Shown here in pieces: positions 61,701 to 64,000 of a DNA stretch of 64,000 nucleotides. The first letter of the stretch is position 1. The number at the start of each line of letters is the position of its first letter. Under the pieces are notes generated by a model. That model saw nothing but the letters and a program-made list of their open reading frames with translations, was not told the origin of the DNA and did not search any database. Location: NCBI RefSeq assembly GCF_003478035.1, contig NZ_QUEP01000001.1:62001-126000 (forward strand), written 5' to 3'. The translations under genes and the position numbers were made by a program. The DNA comes from Clostridium sp. OF03-18AA. GTDB taxonomy: Bacteria; Bacillota; Clostridia; Lachnospirales; Lachnospiraceae.

Positions 61701-62499
61701 ACAACTCCGCGGGGAAAAGCCGGAAAAAATTCCGGAACTGATTCGGAAACCGTATCCGTTTGAGACAGATCTTTCCCTGCATGCGAAGATGTCCGTCTCG
61801 GAACTGAAGATGCAGGGACAGTTCACGGATGATGCGGAAAGCGCGTTCCTGGTCCGTTCGGAGCGGGAAGATCCGGCGGAAGAAACGGAACGGGGGCCAG
61901 AGGGAGAGCCGGAGAAATCTCCGGAAGCGGAAGAACGTCTGTCTGCCGCTGAGAAGAGGGCACGTCAGAAACAGGCAACAGACCGCGGTACCGCCTGCCA
62001 CCGGATGCTGGAACTGATCCATTTTTCGGATATTTCCGGGTATGAGGATGTGAAAAAAGAATTTGACCGGGTTCTCTCTGAAAAGAGAATGCAGCCGGAT
62101 GCGGTCCGCCTGGTGTCACCCGGCATGATCGCGAAGTTTTTCCGGTCCGGGATCGCCGGCCGGATGAAGATGGCAGACAGGCAGGGAAAACTGAGAAAAG
62201 AGAGCCAGTTTATCCTTGGAATTCCGGCCCGGGAGATGAAAGCGGCGGATTCGAATGAACTCGTTCTGATTCAGGGAATCATCGATGCATGGTTTGAGGA
62301 GAAGGACGGACTTGTGATCGTAGACTATAAAACCGATAGAGTGAAGGAAGGGGAAGAACAGACTCTTCTGGACCATTATCAGGTCCAGCTTCAGTATTAT
62401 GCCCGGGCGCTCTCCCAGATCACAGGAAAAAGAGTGAAGGAAGCGGTCATCTATTCCCTGACGATCCAGAAGGAGATAAACGTACCGATCGGGCAGTAG
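58753..62499 (+). CDS. addA: Helicase-nuclease subunit AddA
   Basis: AddA (1248 residues) is the UvrD-like helicase plus nuclease subunit. Motif I is SAAAGSGKTAVLVERI, motif Ia LLVMTFTNAAAAEM, motif II VDEYQDSN, motif III GDVKQSIYKFRLAKP, motif V SIHKSKGLEFPVVF and motif VI LRILYVAMTRAKEKL. The C-terminal nuclease has LIQGIIDAWFEEKDGLVIVDYKTDRV and LQYYARAL. The start at ATG 58753 overlaps the addB stop, giving tight translational coupling. Confidence 0.96.
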   Translation: MATTWTDEQLQVIETRHKNLLVSAAAGSGKTAVLVERIIRMITDPDQPVDIDRLLVMTFTNAAAAEMRERVETALGSLLDEDPGNKNLERQSTLIHHAKITTIDSFCLNLLREHFHELDLDPGFRVADEGELLLLKADVMKELLEEYYGREDERFLQFVDTYASGRTDGGLEDYILKVWEFSQSNPWPGEWIAACRDELSESSEESSGEKGGKEPAWMKFLIRDVGRQAEEFLDGLYEAAELAAEEDGPQAYAPMLAEDIRAMEILKEAETYREIADGIAGLKFGRLAAVRGKQVDPEKKERAAALRNAAKDGIKKMKALYLPGDVDSVFSDMDACRGPIRMLLELAEEFSARFQEAKEEKNLVDFNDLEHFALEILTGGSPDHRPGAVADELSGIYEEILVDEYQDSNEVQETLIRCVSRERFGTPNVFMVGDVKQSIYKFRLAKPELFLEKYESYGDEDDLYQKIELHKNFRSRREVLESINDVFYQIMTKQLGNICYTDDAALYAGAIFPETPKEGQAKTEVLLLNTGDPLFDGMDEEKADYTAREAEARLIAAKIRELTDPESGMQIYNGKTGQYERLKKKDIVILLRSLSGWSEEFLSVLGAAGIPAYAESRTGYFTAVEVETMLNMLALIDNPMQDIPLAGVLKSPIGGMKDRELAIVMADFKRDPDRGEDIGFYGAVKHYLEKHGKHDETMASVRTGEESEEETIFRKLQTFMDLLAELRRESLYLPVSRLIGRIFDRTGYDEYAAAMPAGKTRQANLAMLVQKAEDYEKTSYQGLFDFIRYIEKLKKYNTDFGEASRSGEHDDAVRIMSIHKSKGLEFPVVFLAGCGKKFNRQDARGRILIDEELGIAADFLDPVKKVKAPTLKKNVLARRSNLENMGEELRILYVAMTRAKEKLIITAGDKYLENKIEKWGMTGSVGALPFTVLSAASSYLDWILMAAGGAKRTIDVKNVPMKDLLVEEEKNQEEKAKLYLELEQLRGEKPEKIPELIRKPYPFETDLSLHAKMSVSELKMQGQFTDDAESAFLVRSEREDPAEETERGPEGEPEKSPEAEERLSAAEKRARQKQATDRGTACHRMLELIHFSDISGYEDVKKEFDRVLSEKRMQPDAVRLVSPGMIAKFFRSGIAGRMKMADRQGKLRKESQFILGIPAREMKAADSNELVLIQGIIDAWFEEKDGLVIVDYKTDRVKEGEEQTLLDHYQVQLQYYARALSQITGKRVKEAVIYSLTIQKEINVPIGQ

Positions 62500-62546
62500 A
62501 GAAGGCAGCTGCGGAAGGCTGCCGGAGCTGACTGAAAAGGAAGGCT

Positions 62547-62578
62547 GCATAAAAAAGACTGCCCGGCGCTTTTTATGC
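62547..62578. terminator. Possible bidirectional terminator after addA
   Basis: GCATAAAAA pairs with TTTTTATGC around GCCCGGCGC; the T-run lies within the stem. It separates addA from the convergent ThyX-like gene. Confidence 0.45.
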
Positions 62579-62586
62579 AAACTTAT

Positions 62587-63207
62587 TTATTCCGCGATGA
62601 TCAGCTCTTTCGCATACGGGAGAGATGCGATCCAGTCGCAGAAGGTGTGCCACTCGGTGAGCTTATGATTCTTTCTCGCGTGATAGATGTTCACGAGAGT
62701 CTCATAGTTCATCGTGCAGGTGCGCATCTGGTTGTAGCTGGACGGGAGGAGCTGGATCATGTCGTACCAGTCCTCCTTATTTTTTCCTTCGTTCATGTAT
62801 TTCAGACGGATCTGTTCGAGGCGGTCCACAACGGTCTGCATATAAGCGAGCGTATCCGGAGTCATATGATCATGGCTGAAATCATCGATGTCGAACGGTT
62901 TGGAGTGGATCTTGTGCATGGTGCTTGTGGAGTTTGCGACGGTCGCCACTTTGTAGGTATCATATTCCTTCCACCAGTAGAGCGGAGCTGTAATGTCCAC
63001 GGAGACGAAGATCTGGCGGATGAATTTGCGGTGGTCGCTTCCGGCCATGCGGAGACGTTTCGCAAGATCGATGTCATTCGGGCCGAAGACGAAATTTCCA
63101 TCTTCATCGTAGCTGCTGTCCATGCGTGCCCAGCTGTTCATCGGGTTTCTTGCGCCGCGCATGGCGTTCTCGAAATTCATGACGCTTGTGCGTTCAAATT
63201 TTATCAT
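62587..63207 (-). CDS. ThyX-like protein lacking the RHR motif
   Basis: A 206-residue soluble protein. Its order of conserved features recalls flavin-dependent thymidylate synthase ThyX: an N-terminal FENAMRGARNPM, then SDHRKFIRQIFVSVDITAPLYWWKEYDTYKVATV where ThyX has its Q-x-x-R-H-R-x-x-S core, then a Met/Asn-rich C-terminal part (LLPSSYNQMRTCTMNYETLVNIYHARKNHKLTEW). The canonical RHRxxS signature is absent, so standard flavin/dUMP chemistry cannot be assumed. It is divergent from dihydrofolate reductase, which supports a folate/thymidylate link. Confidence 0.5.
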   Translation of the reverse strand: MIKFERTSVMNFENAMRGARNPMNSWARMDSSYDEDGNFVFGPNDIDLAKRLRMAGSDHRKFIRQIFVSVDITAPLYWWKEYDTYKVATVANSTSTMHKIHSKPFDIDDFSHDHMTPDTLAYMQTVVDRLEQIRLKYMNEGKNKEDWYDMIQLLPSSYNQMRTCTMNYETLVNIYHARKNHKLTEWHTFCDWIASLPYAKELIIAE

Positions 63208-63298
63208 AATGGGTGTTCTCCTTCATAAAAAAGTCTGGCGGAAGAGAAAGCAGCGGAAGGATTTTCCAACCGCCTGTCCTGCGCCGGATGCTTTCCCT

Positions 63299-63327
63299 AT
63301 TATAACGGGTTTTGTGGGAGGATACAA
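63299..63327 (-). promoter_or_regulatory. Promoter of the ThyX-like gene
   Basis: On the minus strand TTGTAT is 17 bases from a perfect TATAAT. Confidence 0.75.
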
Positions 63328-63399
63328 GATGAAAATTAGGAGGATCACATGCTTTTTGGGCTGTTCTTCTGGGCAGATCGGGAATGCGGATATGACAGC

Positions 63400-63428
63400 T
63401 TGCGATTCAGGCGTCTTTTCGCTATAAT
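63400..63428 (+). promoter_or_regulatory. folA promoter
   Basis: TTGCGA and a perfect TATAAT are 17 bases apart, about 55 bases upstream of the ATG. Confidence 0.8.
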
Positions 63429-63482
63429 AGGGAAAAAAGAAAGAAGAGTGGCTTTGCCATCAATATAAAGGAGGAAACAGCC

Positions 63483-64000
63483 ATGAATATCATTGCGGCG
63501 GTGGATAAACACTGGGCGATCGGAAACAGGGGGAAACTTCTGGTGACGATCCCGGATGACCAGAAGCTTTTCCGTGAGGAGACAAAAGGAAAAGTGATCG
63601 TCATGGGAAGAAAGACGCTGGAAAGTCTTCCGGGCGGGCAGCCGTTAGCGGGGAGAGTCAATGTCGTTCTCACGAGAGACGAGTCTTACAGGGCAAAGGG
63701 GTGTGAGATCTTTCATGATCTCTCTTCAGCCATGGAATATTTAAAACAGTTTGCGTCGGAGAATATCTACATTATCGGCGGCGCGGAGATCTACAGGGCG
63801 TTCCTGCCGTACTGCGACACGGCCCACATCACATGGATCGACTACGAGTACATGGCGGATACATGGTTCCCGGATCTCGACAAAGATCCGGACTGGGAAG
63901 TGACGGCGGACAGCGATGAGCAGACGTATTTCGACCTTTGCTATGAATTCCGGCGGTATGAGCGCACGGGAAAGAAGGCTCTGGCATTGGGAGAAAAAAC
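63483..64000 (+). CDS. folA: Dihydrofolate reductase (3' end outside window)
   Basis: DHFR reduces dihydrofolate to tetrahydrofolate. Visible signatures are MNIIAAVDKHWAIGNRGKLLVTIPDDQKLF (substrate and NADPH loops), VIVMGRKTLESLP, RVNVVLTRD and IYIIGGAEIYRAFLP. AGGAGG lies about 8 bases before the ATG at 63483. At least 172 residues are encoded and no stop is reached before the right edge, so only a short C-terminal end can be missing. Divergent from the ThyX-like gene. Confidence 0.95.
   Translation, partial: MNIIAAVDKHWAIGNRGKLLVTIPDDQKLFREETKGKVIVMGRKTLESLPGGQPLAGRVNVVLTRDESYRAKGCEIFHDLSSAMEYLKQFASENIYIIGGAEIYRAFLPYCDTAHITWIDYEYMADTWFPDLDKDPDWEVTADSDEQTYFDLCYEFRRYERTGKKALALGEK

Noticed and set aside
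1..64000. CRISPR arrays, rRNA genes, complete prophage or IS elements
   Set aside because: I saw no regularly spaced identical repeats of CRISPR length, no rRNA sequence, no phage structural genes and no transposase.

Overview
The window looks like the chromosome of a spore-forming, Gram-positive anaerobe of the Lachnospiraceae / Clostridium cluster XIVa type. The evidence is moderate GC content, strong AGGAGG ribosome sites, a short archaeal-type ProRS behind a T-box, AddAB rather than RecBCD, a CotS-type spore-coat gene, DUF1292, DUF4250 and DUF5688 proteins, FeoAB, and a bifunctional PheA. I infer this from gene content; no rRNA gene is present to confirm it.

Layout. 0-25 kb is mostly chromosomal housekeeping: an ABC transporter tail, T-box-proS-bioY, a CCA-adding enzyme, a CotS-like protein, nrdR, a YqeG phosphatase, efp, mgtE with a long structured leader, gltX plus a UvrD-like helicase, a cobalamin adenosyltransferase, DUF1292, LexA-boxed uvrB, Fur-boxed feoAB, a split ThrE-type exporter, a DUF5688 gene, a cupin, queA and a C39-like protein. 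25.07-33.50 kb is an integrated mobilizable element. It sits in the 3' end of a tRNA-Arg(CCG) gene between 26-bp direct repeats and carries a tyrosine integrase, an excisionase, a VirD4/TraG coupling ATPase, a MobP-type relaxase, MobC, an oriT-like structured region, a transglutaminase-like surface protein, a ParB-like protein, and an AT-rich patch with a short promoter-terminator unit and an amber-interrupted ORF. 33.6-64 kb returns to the chromosome: rluF-type pseudouridine synthase/ligA/metA, asparaginase, a DUF4250 gene, an acyltransferase, pheA, the polyphosphate pair ppx-ppk, CIRCE-controlled htpG with a CPBP protease, dut, a TPR lipoprotein, hflX, yitT, an amino-acid binding lipoprotein, addBA, and a ThyX-like gene divergent from dihydrofolate reductase, which runs off the right edge.

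How the genes work together. Several clusters are coherent: iron uptake under Fur; nucleotide-excision repair under LexA; polyphosphate synthesis and breakdown side by side; double-strand-break repair (addBA) behind an unusual promoter whose -35 lies inside a perfect inverted repeat; and folate/thymidylate genes at the right end. The element holds DNA-processing and coupling genes for transfer but no mating-pore genes, so it would need a helper conjugative system.

Least explained items: two inverted copies of a triple-hairpin repeat (6.3 and 14.1 kb), a second dispersed repeat (1.6 and 24.9 kb), the mgtE leader, phased repeat arrays beside the integrase, the short transcription unit and amber-split ORF in the element, and a ThyX-like protein without the usual flavin/dUMP signature.
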